Source: a virus. Taken from it: a DNA stretch of 24,180 nucleotides. Under the pieces are notes generated by a model, which saw nothing but the letters and a program-made list of their open reading frames with translations, had not been told where the DNA came from and did not search any database. The stretch is from positions 1-24,180 of IMG/VR virus record IMGVR_UViG_3300042567_000265; one strand, 5' to 3'. Below, piece by piece: positions 16,824 to 23,233 of the stretch; within the stretch, counting starts at the first letter, position 1; each line of letters begins with the position of its first letter. A program made the position numbers and the translations under genes.

Positions 16824-17180
16824 TTAAGATATATAAGTTATTACAAATGTTGTTCCTGTAGCATTATAGTTAATGCTGTTTAAAGTATTGTTTAAAGCTC
16901 CCGCATCAAAGTTTACAGTTACTCCTGGCTTAATAATACTACCAGAAATTGTACCGTCAGCAGCACCTACATTAGCTATTGAAAAACTAAATGCTCCAGA
17001 TAAAGTAGTACCTGTTGAAGTACTTAATTCATAATGCGGAACTCTAACTTGTGGAGCTAAGAATGATCCTGGACCACCTGATATTGCTGCTAAGATTTTA
17101 TCTAATCCTAATAACATTTTATATTGCCACGGAAAGTTATTTCCTTTGTTTCCGTAATCTTTTAAATTTCCTATTGACAT
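16824..17180 (-). CDS. Conserved small virion-type protein (NLKDYGNKGNNFPWQ motif)
   Basis: This 118-residue protein opens with MSIGNLKDYGNKGNNFPWQ, followed by a helix (KMLLGLDKILAAI). I recall this N-terminal signature from several Bacteroidota phages in or near fibre and appendage genes. Residues 45-118 are Ser/Thr/Gly-rich beta strands (STGTTLSGAFSFSIANVGAADG, then GTTFVITYIS), which suits an exposed appendage. There is no signal peptide. It is 3 nt downstream of... the previous gene's stop region and 4 nt upstream of the Cys-repeat gene start, so the three are one unit. The function is not known to me. Confidence 0.75.
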   Translation of the reverse strand: MSIGNLKDYGNKGNNFPWQYKMLLGLDKILAAISGGPGSFLAPQVRVPHYELSTSTGTTLSGAFSFSIANVGAADGTISGSIIKPGVTVNFDAGALNNTLNSINYNATGTTFVITYIS

Positions 17181-17190
17181 AATTTATAAT

Positions 17191-18000
17191 TTAATAAGTT
17201 TTTGATAATGTAAATATTTCAGAATATATGGAGTCAGCTGCATTTGCTGCACCCCATTCAGCTGTAACAATTAATGTATTACTAACTGTTGTATTAAAAG
17301 TTGTATTATTTATAATACTAAAATTAGTTCCTTCAAAATTAGTCCCAGAGTTCTTAGTATAAGAAAATATACCTCCAGATGCTATTGACGCTACACCAAC
17401 TGCTCCTAATGTTCTTACTGTAAAATATATATTTATTTCCCAATGTTTATTAGTAGCTGCTTCCATATTAATTACACCAGTATCAGCTAAAAGGACAGTT
17501 CCTGATTTTACTCTAAGTCTAAGTGTAGCTGAACCATTACATGATAAATGGCCAATTAATTTTGCATGAAATGAATCTCCAACTTGAAATGCATTTGCTG
17601 GAACTGATAAACTTCCTACTCCTGTACCAATTAAACTAGATTCAACAATTGTATTTGTAATAGGAGTACTTGATACAGTTTGTGTAAATAAACCATAATT
17701 TAATGTGTCTGGTATATTTGCTACAAGAGGGCTTGCCGGAGTACCTAATCCTGTAATAGAACTATTATCAACTGAAACTTTAACAATAGGATTTTGAGGA
17801 TCTGTATTATCTGTGTTTAAACCTGTAACAGATTGTACACACTCAGATAAAAAATCTTCTGTAGTAATAGCCATTGGTTTATATCCACCATCATATTGAG
17901 AATCTTGTACTCCAAGAGTTACCAAAGCATTGTTAACAGGAGCTTTTAATATCTGTCTGGTTTTTATAAGATTATAAAGATTTGTTAAGTTATTTAACAT
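17191..18000 (-). CDS. Fibre or adhesin protein with shared N-terminal anchor
   Basis: This 269-residue protein has an N-terminal region (1-52, MLNNLTNLYNLIKTR...LVTLGVQDSQYDGGYKPMAI) related to three other genes in the window (18421, 19902 and 20848). The shared core is LxxxG(V/L)xxxxxDGxYxxxxxTxxDF. A low-complexity linker (about 53-115) follows, then a beta-rich C-terminal domain (FHAKLIGHLSCNGSATLRLRV through SLSKTY-like end) of jelly-roll character. Such modular proteins are phage head or tail fibres: a common end plugs into the virion and the variable end contacts the host. It is first gene behind the motif at 18025-18044. Confidence 0.75.
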   Translation of the reverse strand: MLNNLTNLYNLIKTRQILKAPVNNALVTLGVQDSQYDGGYKPMAITTEDFLSECVQSVTGLNTDNTDPQNPIVKVSVDNSSITGLGTPASPLVANIPDTLNYGLFTQTVSSTPITNTIVESSLIGTGVGSLSVPANAFQVGDSFHAKLIGHLSCNGSATLRLRVKSGTVLLADTGVINMEAATNKHWEINIYFTVRTLGAVGVASIASGGIFSYTKNSGTNFEGTNFSIINNTTFNTTVSNTLIVTAEWGAANAADSIYSEIFTLSKTY

Positions 18001-18024
18001 GGCTATACATATATAAGTTTATAA

Positions 18025-18044
18025 TATAATATACAAAAAAATAT
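18025..18044 (-). promoter_or_regulatory. Candidate promoter for fibre, Cys-repeat and lysis operon
   Basis: On the minus strand a run of seven T is followed by GTATATTATA, nearly the same as at 21376-21394. TATATTAT matches the Bacteroidota -7 consensus (TAnnTTTG) in all but two positions, and a TTGG lies 19 nt upstream within the terminator T-run. It sits between a terminator and the first start codon (ATG at 18000). Confidence 0.6.
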
Positions 18045-18054
18045 CTTATAAACC

Positions 18055-18083
18055 AAAAAACCTTAGATGTTTAAATCTAAGGT
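18055..18083 (-). terminator. Intrinsic terminator after the 103-residue gene
   Basis: On the minus strand ACCTTAGAT (18083-18075) pairs perfectly over 9 bp with ATCTAAGGT (18068-18060) around a 6-nt loop and is followed by six T. It lies 24 nt after the stop codon at 18107. Confidence 0.85.
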
Positions 18084-18106
18084 CTTCTAGTTATTGTTTA
18101 AATTTA

Positions 18107-18418
18107 TTAACTTAGTAATAAAAAGTTATTATAAATTTCTTTATCCTTATCAGATAGTGTAGTGTAATCAAGAGTTACTACATCTTCATTAATGATTTCT
18201 GATGTCATTCTACTCATTTCTACATCATCTGTATTATTAATTATAGTTGTAGTATTTGCTGCAAAAACATTTACAAAATCTGCATATGTTTTTTGATCTT
18301 CTGTAGATAAAGTATCTTTAGTAACTGTATAGTTAATTGTCTCATTATCAACTGTTTTAGTAACTAATACTAATTCAATTGTGATATCTGATTGACCTGC
18401 TGAAATAAATGTAGTCAT
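18107..18418 (-). CDS. Small hypothetical protein at end of fibre operon
   Basis: This 103-residue acidic Thr/Asp/Asn-rich protein has beta strands at the start (DITIELVLVTKTVDNETINYTVTK) and helices later. Two related segments are visible, LSTEDQKTYADFVNVF (37-52) and LSDKDKEIYNNFLLL (88-102), an internal repeat with the pattern LS-x-(E/D)-(D/K)-x-x-x-Y-x-(D/N)-F. No signal peptide or membrane span is present. The gene is the last before a terminator and follows a beta-helix fibre gene by 2 nt. It may be a fibre chaperone or small appendage subunit, which is position-based inference. Confidence 0.7.
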   Translation of the reverse strand: MTTFISAGQSDITIELVLVTKTVDNETINYTVTKDTLSTEDQKTYADFVNVFAANTTTIINNTDDVEMSRMTSEIINEDVVTLDYTTLSDKDKEIYNNFLLLS

Positions 18419-18420
18419 AA

Positions 18421-19887
18421 TTATATGTATTGTGGCACTATTATATTTGCCTCTTGAGTAAATCCTGTTGCTGTATATAAACTTGTGATAGAGTTATTTG
18501 CTCTTGTAGCTTGTACATTAATCATACCTGCACTTGAACCTGCAACACCTGACATAAAGAAATCTGATGCATTAGCATGTTGACCAACTACATTATTAGC
18601 ATAAACTCTTGATGAAGCTGAAATTAAACTAATTGTATTAAATCCACCTGCAGCATCTCCATTATAAATAGTACAACTATTTAAATATAAATTTGCAGCA
18701 CCTACTCCAATAATTGCATTAGCATCTGTACTATCTCCTCTTACAATTGTAGAATTTTTAATCTGTGTACTACCTGCACTAACAGATGCAACAATAGAAG
18801 TAGTACTAATATTTCCTTCAACAAATTGTTTAGAACCACTATTGTTTAATATTGCTCTTTGAGTTCCTGCATAAATATTACCATTAAGTCTTAATGTGTA
18901 CCCATTAGATGTTGTCCAATCAGAAATACATCCACTATTAGATCCTAAAAAAGTAGCCGTAGTTACTTCATTATATAAGTTACCATTAATAGTAATTATA
19001 GAAGTTGCTGCTACTGCATAAGTAACTAAACATTGCTTATAAGAAGCATTGTTACCAAATTGACCACCTTCTTCTATAACTATTGTAGGACATGTAATAT
19101 TTGATTTTCCAGTATATCCTGTAACAGATCCTTGACCTCTTACATCAATTACACTATAAGGGGATCTAATAAATTCTTTAACATTTAAGTTAATATCTAC
19201 TTGTCCTCTAATACGGCAACCATTTGCATTAGCTGCTGTTGTTTTTAAACTATTACAACTAATATTAATTTTAGGAAAGTATAATGCATTTCCGTTTACA
19301 ATTTGAAAAAATCCATTAGTTGTTGCATTATCTGTTTTATCAAATTCAATTGTTAAATTACAACCATAGTTTAAAGTAATAGATGCCGATCCTGTAAACT
19401 GAGCATATCCAAATAATCCAGATACTGCTTGTTGATCAGAAACAGAATCACTTGCTCCAGATGTATAAAATACTACACCATTTTCTGCATAATAATAAAT
19501 TCTATCTCTAAATACAATACCTTCATTATATTGACCTGGTCTCAAATGAATTATGATTGGAATACTTGATCCTAATGCAACAGCAGCAGCTGTAGCAGCA
19601 GCAATAGTTTTATAAGTATTAACTAATGAACCAACTTCTGCAGTAGCATTATTACCATATACTAAATCTACATATAGTGTGTATGCAGCATTTACATCTG
19701 CAACACCTGGTACAACTTGTGCTAAAATAGAATCTGCAAAATCACGGTATGTGTTTAATGCTGGTCTATAATTACCATCATAGTTTGGATTTCTTACACC
19801 TAATGTAATTAAATCAGTGTCTTGTGGTACATCCACAATAGCTTTTAATCTAATTAGATCAGGATAGTTAGTTAAATTGTTTAACAT
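18421..19887 (-). CDS. Tail or head fibre with right-handed beta-helix (pectate-lyase-like)
   Basis: This 488-residue protein starts with the shared anchor (1-55, MLNNLTNYPDLIRLK...LITLGVRNPNYDGNYRP). It then enters a beta-helix. Residues about 87-150 read AYTLYVDLVYGNNAT...TYKTIAAATAAAVALG and IPIIIHLRPGQYNEGI, a classic entry into pectin-lyase-like folds. The rest is short repeating strands rich in Asn, Ser, Thr, Gly and Ile with NANGC- or NGNLY-type turns. Such helices occur in phage receptor-binding fibres and depolymerases. No catalytic residues can be assigned, so glycan binding or cleavage is open. It lies 14 nt downstream of the collagen-like fibre gene. Confidence 0.8.
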   Translation of the reverse strand: MLNNLTNYPDLIRLKAIVDVPQDTDLITLGVRNPNYDGNYRPALNTYRDFADSILAQVVPGVADVNAAYTLYVDLVYGNNATAEVGSLVNTYKTIAAATAAAVALGSSIPIIIHLRPGQYNEGIVFRDRIYYYAENGVVFYTSGASDSVSDQQAVSGLFGYAQFTGSASITLNYGCNLTIEFDKTDNATTNGFFQIVNGNALYFPKINISCNSLKTTAANANGCRIRGQVDINLNVKEFIRSPYSVIDVRGQGSVTGYTGKSNITCPTIVIEEGGQFGNNASYKQCLVTYAVAATSIITINGNLYNEVTTATFLGSNSGCISDWTTSNGYTLRLNGNIYAGTQRAILNNSGSKQFVEGNISTTSIVASVSAGSTQIKNSTIVRGDSTDANAIIGVGAANLYLNSCTIYNGDAAGGFNTISLISASSRVYANNVVGQHANASDFFMSGVAGSSAGMINVQATRANNSITSLYTATGFTQEANIIVPQYI

Positions 19888-19901
19888 ATCTTTAATTTAA
19901 A

Positions 19902-20825
19902 TTATGAATGTTCTGTTATACGTACTCTATTAATTGTTGCTTGTTCAGCAGGTGTTCCTAATAATACAGCAAAAATAATATATAAATCTACAGTAGGATT
20001 AATTGTTACTTCATTTCTAATGTTACTTGTAAATGTAATATCATTTGCATTTTGCTGAAGAAAATTATAACCATATATTTTATTACCAACTTTTTGAAAA
20101 TCTCTTTCATTTCTAAACCATCCTCCATCTGCTGATTGATTAGCACCAGTAGCAATTCTTGTAGCACCTACTAATGAATTAGAAGTATTAACCCAAATTT
20201 GAGATTGAACTACATCTGAACCTGTACGATATACACCCCATGATGTTTGAAGAACACTGTTTGTAGCAAGTGTGTTTGCAGGAACTAAAATACTTCCTGA
20301 AATATATGGTGTTAATGCAATACCTCCTGTTACAACAGATCCTTCTGGAATTGCACCAATAGCTTTAAATCCTGAAATATTAGGTCCGGGTACTCCTTGA
20401 ACTCCTTGTGGTCCTATTGCTCCTTGAGAAGCTAATAATGCCCAATTTGCTGTATCTAAACTTGGATTAGTTGTACCTGATGTTGGATTAATACAAAAGT
20501 AAGAAGCTCCGCCAAAACCTACTGCATCATCTGCAACATAAGAATTACCTGATACCCATGCACCTTGCCATGTTAATCCAGCTGGTCCTACTGGTCCAGG
20601 TAAACCATTTGCGCCTGTAGCACCTGTTAAACCTATTGGTCCTGCAGGTCCTGCTGGTCCTGGACCAAATTGATTTGCAAAATCTTGAACAGTGATTGCT
20701 CCAGTTAAGTAACTATCATCTCTTCTATTGTCTTTAAGACCTACTGGTAAAAGAGTTTTAGATGGATCAACAGTAGTAACTTGTCTACCTCCTTTGATCC
20801 AACTAATAAAATTTAAAATATCCAT
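19902..20825 (-). CDS. Fibre with collagen-like repeats and a carbohydrate-binding-like module
   Basis: This 307-residue protein is modular. The anchor (1-52) begins MDILNFISWIKGGR, the same 14 residues as the neighbouring gene. Collagen-like Gly-X-Y triplets run at 54-83 (GPGPAGPAGPIGLTGATG and on) and again at 135-148. Between them, 84-134 contains WQGAWVSGNSYVADDAVGFG and ASYFCINPTSG, reminiscent of CBM5/12-type chitin or glycan-binding modules of phage fibres. A beta-rich C-terminal domain (about 150-307) ends in strand-like ATINRVRITEHS. Triple-helix repeats suggest a trimeric extended fibre. The C-terminal part probably contacts the host, which is inference. Confidence 0.8.
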   Translation of the reverse strand: MDILNFISWIKGGRQVTTVDPSKTLLPVGLKDNRRDDSYLTGAITVQDFANQFGPGPAGPAGPIGLTGATGANGLPGPVGPAGLTWQGAWVSGNSYVADDAVGFGGASYFCINPTSGTTNPSLDTANWALLASQGAIGPQGVQGVPGPNISGFKAIGAIPEGSVVTGGIALTPYISGSILVPANTLATNSVLQTSWGVYRTGSDVVQSQIWVNTSNSLVGATRIATGANQSADGGWFRNERDFQKVGNKIYGYNFLQQNANDITFTSNIRNEVTINPTVDLYIIFAVLLGTPAEQATINRVRITEHS

Positions 20826-21354
20826 GATTTTATTTGTTTATTATTTGTTATGAGTAAACTCTTATTTCTATTGATACATTTTCAAAATTATCTTGTTGTA
20901 CAAATGAAGTATCAAAATTTCTAACAATTATAGCATTATTTTGAAGAACCCCCATAGCTGTATTATTATTTGCGTACAAGGGAACATTATTATTTTTACC
21001 ACTTCCAATAAATACAAATGTTTTACCAACAATAAAAGGACCATTACTTGGAAAAGATGGTAATGATAATCTATATTGTCCAGTTGATAAATATTCCCAA
21101 GATAAATTTACATCAATAGTATTCATTAATATAGTATCTGATGGATTACTTGTTCCTGATTGACTTAATATAGCTGTATATACTTTATACGGACTAAGTT
21201 GTGCTGCAAAGTCTTCAACTGTAATTGCTCCAGCTAAATAACCATCATCTCTACGGTTATCTTTTAACCCAACAGGTAATAATGTTTGTGTAGGATCAAC
21301 TGAAGTAACAACTCTGCCACCCTTTATCCAAGAAATAAAATTTAAAATATCCAT
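20701..21354. repeat. Diverged direct repeat coding the shared fibre anchor
   Basis: The 5' ends of the two adjacent fibre genes (20701-20825 and 21230-21354) are clearly similar DNA over about 125 bp. The last 20 bases at the start codons are identical, and the two copies lie 529 bp apart. The repeat encodes the N-terminal anchor. It could serve as a recombination track for exchanging the C-terminal parts, and it is also evidence of tandem duplication. Confidence 0.8.
20848..21354 (-). CDS. Short fibre protein with shared N-terminal anchor
   Basis: The frame is open to an ATG at 21387, but that would put 11 residues (MYIILYTKTLA) inside a promoter-like motif. The ATG at 21354 gives MDILNFISWIKGGR, identical to the neighbour's start, so I choose it (168 residues). 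Residues 1-52 are the shared anchor. Residues about 53-168 form a beta domain beginning YKVYTAILSQSGTSNPSDTI and ending IEIRVYS, a pattern I recall from phage and Bacteroidota fibre tips. There is no collagen or beta-helix part, so it is the shortest of the four paralogues. It lies 22 nt upstream of the collagen-like fibre gene. Confidence 0.75.
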   Translation of the reverse strand: MDILNFISWIKGGRVVTSVDPTQTLLPVGLKDNRRDDGYLAGAITVEDFAAQLSPYKVYTAILSQSGTSNPSDTILMNTIDVNLSWEYLSTGQYRLSLPSFPSNGPFIVGKTFVFIGSGKNNNVPLYANNNTAMGVLQNNAIIVRNFDTSFVQQDNFENVSIEIRVYS

Positions 21355-21375
21355 TGCTAATGTTTTTGTATACAG

Positions 21376-21394
21376 TATAATATACAAAAAATAT
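21376..21394 (-). promoter_or_regulatory. Candidate promoter for fibre operon
   Basis: On the minus strand ATATTTTTTGTATATTATA is almost identical to the motif at 18025-18044, the only difference being one T fewer in the run. TATATTAT is a 6 of 8 match to TAnnTTTG. The motif sits between the terminator at 21402-21432 and the preferred start at 21354. Confidence 0.6.
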
Positions 21395-21401
21395 TTGAAA
21401 T

Positions 21402-21432
21402 AAAAAAATCCTCAGCCTGTAAACTGAGGATT
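21402..21432 (-). terminator. Intrinsic terminator after the tRNA-Cys operon
   Basis: On the minus strand AATCCTCAG (21432-21424) pairs with CTGAGGATT (21415-21407) over 9 bp with an 8-nt loop, followed by a T-run. It lies about 40 nt after the stop of the 67-residue membrane protein. Confidence 0.88.
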
Positions 21433-21473
21433 AAATTTTCTAGCTGAATGAGGTAACAAATACTAGAATACTT

Positions 21474-21677
21474 TTATGCACATAGATAACCAACTGTAAA
21501 AGCAACAATGATGATTAAAGCTATAGCAACATTGCTCATAAATCTTGCTTCTGAATCTTCTTCCCACATATGTTTTTGTGGATTATAGACAGGCTTAGTT
21601 AAACTTATTGAAGCTGCCCAAAGAGTAATTACTAGTATCACTGCTATAAACCATCCTATTGCTTTAATAATTATCAT
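21474..21677 (-). CDS. Small two-transmembrane protein
   Basis: This 67-residue protein has hydrophobic spans at about 2-23 (IIIKAIGWFIAVILVITLWAA) and 47-66 (MSNVAIALIIIVAFTVGYL), joined by a charged loop (NPQKHMWEEDSEAR). The start overlaps the DUF3310 stop as ATGA. Small inner-membrane proteins in early phage operons sometimes act in superinfection exclusion or membrane remodelling. Nothing in the sequence fixes the role here. Confidence 0.7.
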   Translation of the reverse strand: MIIIKAIGWFIAVILVITLWAASISLTKPVYNPQKHMWEEDSEARFMSNVAIALIIIVAFTVGYLCA

Positions 21678-21979
21678 AGTGAGTCAATTCTTTTTTGTAA
21701 ATATACTAAAGCTTTTTCTAAATCTTCTTTTTCTTTAGATTTATTTTTTTTACCAGCTCTAGCTACATACTTAATTACATTACCAAGATAGAAGTCTTTA
21801 TCTAAACCCCACGCTTCCAGTACGTTAAACACTTCATATACATTACCAGCTCCACCATAATGATTAGGTCTTGTAGGATTTTCTGCAATACCTTTTCTTT
21901 CATTGTACTGGTTACATACCAAATCATGTTCTGCTGAACTTGTCATTACATATGGAAAGTCTTCATGATTAGTATCCAT
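21674..21979 (-). CDS. DUF3310 phage protein
   Basis: The longer frame begins at a TTG; the ATG at 21979 lies 2 nt after the preceding stop and gives MDTNHEDFPY... (101 residues). The C-terminal 65 residues match the DUF3310 signature: RPNHYGG, then NVLEAWGLDKDFYLGNVIKYVARAG, then KEDLEKALVYLQKRI. The domain is widespread in phages and also appears at the C-terminus of the T7 gp1.7 nucleotide kinase. The helical His/Asp/Glu pattern recalls nucleotide-handling MazG-type proteins. A role in nucleotide metabolism is therefore plausible but not shown. Confidence 0.85.
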   Translation of the reverse strand: MDTNHEDFPYVMTSSAEHDLVCNQYNERKGIAENPTRPNHYGGAGNVYEVFNVLEAWGLDKDFYLGNVIKYVARAGKKNKSKEKEDLEKALVYLQKRIDSL

Positions 21980-21981
21980 GA

Positions 21982-22275
21982 TTACCAAATTATTACAACA
22001 TCCATTTCACTAAGTACAAACTTCATTGTACCACCAACTTCTAGTCTTTCAACTGTTTCTAAGTTTAATGCAGATGTACGGACATACACTTTATCTCCAA
22101 CTTTTACATCTTCAACTTTGTCTCCTACTGCATACACATTCAACTTGTTCCACAACTTAATTGTTTCTTGCATAATGTGTTCTTCATCTTTTTCAGATAA
22201 CTGGATAGATGATTCTTTTCTTACTGGTACATCAACTAAGATTGTACGGCCTCTTAATACTTTAAATTCTGACAT
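21982..22275 (-). CDS. GroES-like co-chaperonin-type protein
   Basis: In this 97-residue protein the N-terminal strand is VLRGRTILVDVPVRKES. A charged loop at about 23-45 stands where the GroES mobile loop lies. NVYAVGDKVEDVKVGDKVYV (about 46-65) fits the GroES VGD..DVKVGDxVxx core, and the end MKFVLSEMDVVIIW fits the closing strands. Phage GroES substitutes such as T4 gp31 pair with host GroEL to fold capsid protein and are very diverged. The barrel-like pattern and length agree with this family. A typical mobile-loop hydrophobic tripeptide is not clear, so a chaperone function is probable rather than certain. Confidence 0.6.
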   Translation of the reverse strand: MSEFKVLRGRTILVDVPVRKESSIQLSEKDEEHIMQETIKLWNKLNVYAVGDKVEDVKVGDKVYVRTSALNLETVERLEVGGTMKFVLSEMDVVIIW

Positions 22276-22278
22276 AAT

Positions 22279-22566
22279 TTAATTTTTAAATGTTACTACT
22301 TTTACTGCTGCCATTTGTGCACTTACTAGTTCTCCTACTGCATGGTCAAATAACAAACTCTTAATCGGAGATTTTCCGTTTTCTTCATATGATTCTAACA
22401 TGATATTAGCAACTTCAGCCATCAGGCTTTTTACTTTAGCTACCTTGTCATCATTAGAAGGGTTGAATTCAATACCTACTAATAACTCACCAAAAGATAA
22501 AATCTTTGTTTCTTTAAAGCCTACTGTTTCTTCTGCAGCTTCATTTACATTTGTGTTCTCTTCCAT
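22279..22566 (-). CDS. Acb2/Tad1-type hairpin protein, candidate cyclic-nucleotide sponge
   Basis: Residues about 31-95 of this 95-residue protein resemble the phage Acb2/Tad1 helical hairpin. GIEFNPSNDDKVAKVKSLMAE forms the start, then a helix (VANIMLESY) and a turn follow, then HAVGELVSAQMAAVKVVTFKN, matching the AxxxLxxAxMWAVKA ending I recall. Acb2 proteins sequester CBASS signalling cyclic nucleotides, and related Tad1 proteins bind Thoeris signals. The acidic 1-28 tail is unusual. The assignment comes from motif memory; the usual Trp of MWAVKA is Ala here (QMAAVKV). The gene overlaps its upstream neighbour by 1 nt. Confidence 0.6.
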   Translation of the reverse strand: MEENTNVNEAAEETVGFKETKILSFGELLVGIEFNPSNDDKVAKVKSLMAEVANIMLESYEENGKSPIKSLLFDHAVGELVSAQMAAVKVVTFKN

Positions 22567-22829
22567 TATACAACTGTTTCATATGTTAATTTAAATATAT
22601 CTTCCCGGCAAGGATAAAACTCACCCTTAACACCTCTGATAATATAATCTCCTACTGTAGCTGTCATATCCCCTTCTAGAGTTACAACAACTAAATTGTT
22701 TACCTCACCTTTGCTAAAGCATCTTTCACAAAAACCTAACATCTCAGTTAAGTTGTCACCTGTCCATTGTTTTGCTTGAATGACTACAGGTTTTTTTCTA
22801 TAGAACTTTGGCATAAACTTAGGCATCAT
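22566..22829 (-). CDS. Small conserved phage protein (YRKKPVVIQAKQW type)
   Basis: The longest frame begins at a TTG at 22850. ATG codons at 22829 and 22826 overlap the preceding stop, and I take the first (87 residues); an ATG a few codons later (MPKFYRKK) is also possible. The protein has the phage signature MPKFYRKKPVVIQAKQWTGDN, a mid part VVVTLEGDMTATVGDYIIRG and a tail KGEFYPCREDIF. The same order (YRKKP, QWTG, GDYII, GEFYPC, DIF) occurs in many small phage proteins of unknown function. It looks like a compact beta fold acting in the cytoplasm. Confidence 0.75.
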   Translation of the reverse strand: MMPKFMPKFYRKKPVVIQAKQWTGDNLTEMLGFCERCFSKGEVNNLVVVTLEGDMTATVGDYIIRGVKGEFYPCREDIFKLTYETVV

Positions 22830-23010
22830 ATTGAGCTTCTTTCTTCTCAATGTTTTTAAACATTTGATCTTTTAACATATCAAACTTAATTTGCTCTAGA
22901 ATTCCAATCAAAGTGATTGCATTCATTTCACCTTTCTCTAAGGCTACTTCAATTTCTACTCCTTGATCCTTATGGATATGGATAGCTAGAATTGTTGTTT
23001 TTTCTGACAT
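22819..23010 (-). CDS. Small hypothetical protein next to tRNA-Cys
   Basis: This 63-residue protein begins 21 nt after the tRNA 3' end and is probably on the same transcript. It has alternating strand-like residues (TILAIHIHKDQGVEIEVALEKG) and a helix (NAITLIGILEQIKFDML) followed by a charged tail. No family is recognised and there is no signal peptide. It is the first protein gene of the operon that holds the Acb2-like and GroES-like genes, and therefore probably an early gene. Confidence 0.7.
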   Translation of the reverse strand: MSEKTTILAIHIHKDQGVEIEVALEKGEMNAITLIGILEQIKFDMLKDQMFKNIEKKEAQYDA

Positions 23011-23031
23011 ACTTATTTGGTTTTTAGTTTG

Positions 23032-23106
23032 AGGTACAGATAGGATTCGAACCTATGGCTTTACAGTTTTGCAGACTGTTGCTTTAGACCACTCAGCCAC
23101 TGTACC
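23032..23106 (-). tRNA. tRNA-Cys (GCA)
   Basis: The 75-nt cloverleaf on the minus strand has acceptor stem GGTACAG/CTGTACC. The anticodon stem ACAGT/ACTGT surrounds the loop CTGCAAA (anticodon GCA), and the T arm is ATAGG-TTCGAAT-CCTAT. The discriminator base is U, as expected for tRNA-Cys. CCA is not encoded. A consensus promoter lies just upstream. The phage also encodes a 36-Cys protein at 15101-16819, so the tRNA may help its translation, which is inference. Confidence 0.95.
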
Positions 23107-23116
23107 TTATTTTATA

Positions 23117-23147
23117 CAAATATAAACTTTTTTTATTTACAAACAAA
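23117..23147 (-). promoter_or_regulatory. Consensus Bacteroidota promoter of the tRNA-Cys operon
   Basis: On the minus strand TTTG (23147-23144) is followed by 19 nt and then TATATTTG (23124-23117). This is exactly the Bacteroidota TTTG-N19-TAnnTTTG consensus. The predicted start is near 23112, a few bases before the tRNA. The -33 box lies in the U-tract of the upstream terminator. Confidence 0.9.
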
Positions 23148-23172
23148 AATCCCTAGAATATTTTCTAAGGAT
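23144..23172 (-). terminator. Intrinsic terminator of a very short transcript
   Basis: On the minus strand the 24-nt segment 23172-23149 folds as a 10-bp stem (one G-U) around a 4-nt loop and is followed by TTTTTG. It ends the small unit that starts at the -7 element 23217-23210. Confidence 0.85.
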
Positions 23173-23177
23173 CTTTC

Positions 23178-23204
23178 TTACCTAACCGTAGCAAAAATTT
23201 TCAT
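23178..23204 (-). CDS. Possible 8-codon leader peptide
   Basis: ATG at 23204 gives MKIFATVR and then TAA, 5 nt before the terminator stem. The start codon lies about where transcription should begin, 5 nt after the -7 element, so the message could be leaderless. Nothing but position supports translation, and it may be part of a small RNA only. Confidence 0.25.
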   Translation of the reverse strand: MKIFATVR

Positions 23205-23209
23205 CAATA

Positions 23210-23217
23210 CAAATATA
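23210..23217 (-). promoter_or_regulatory. Candidate -7 element of the short transcript
   Basis: On the minus strand TATATTTG matches TAnnTTTG fully. The -33 region 19-20 nt upstream falls in the T-run of the preceding terminator (GTTTTTT), similar but not exact. It precedes an approximately 60-nt unit with its own terminator. Confidence 0.6.
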
Positions 23218-23233
23218 TAAATTATTTATGATA

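Noticed and set aside
19902-20825. CRISPR-like short repeats in the collagen segment
   Set aside because: The repeats are Gly-X-Y codons inside a reading frame, with no spacers of even length.
15101-21354. Diversity-generating retroelement acting on the fibre genes
   Set aside because: No reverse transcriptase gene and no template/variable repeat pair with adenine-specific changes are seen in the window.
20848-21387. Longer N-terminus of the short fibre starting at 21387
   Set aside because: The extra 11 residues lie over a promoter-like motif and are missing from the paralogue, which starts at the equivalent of 21354.
22566-22850. TTG starts for the frames ending at 22566, 21674, 14611 and 9323
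   Set aside because: In each case an ATG nearby gives a better junction with the upstream gene or a family-like N-terminus.
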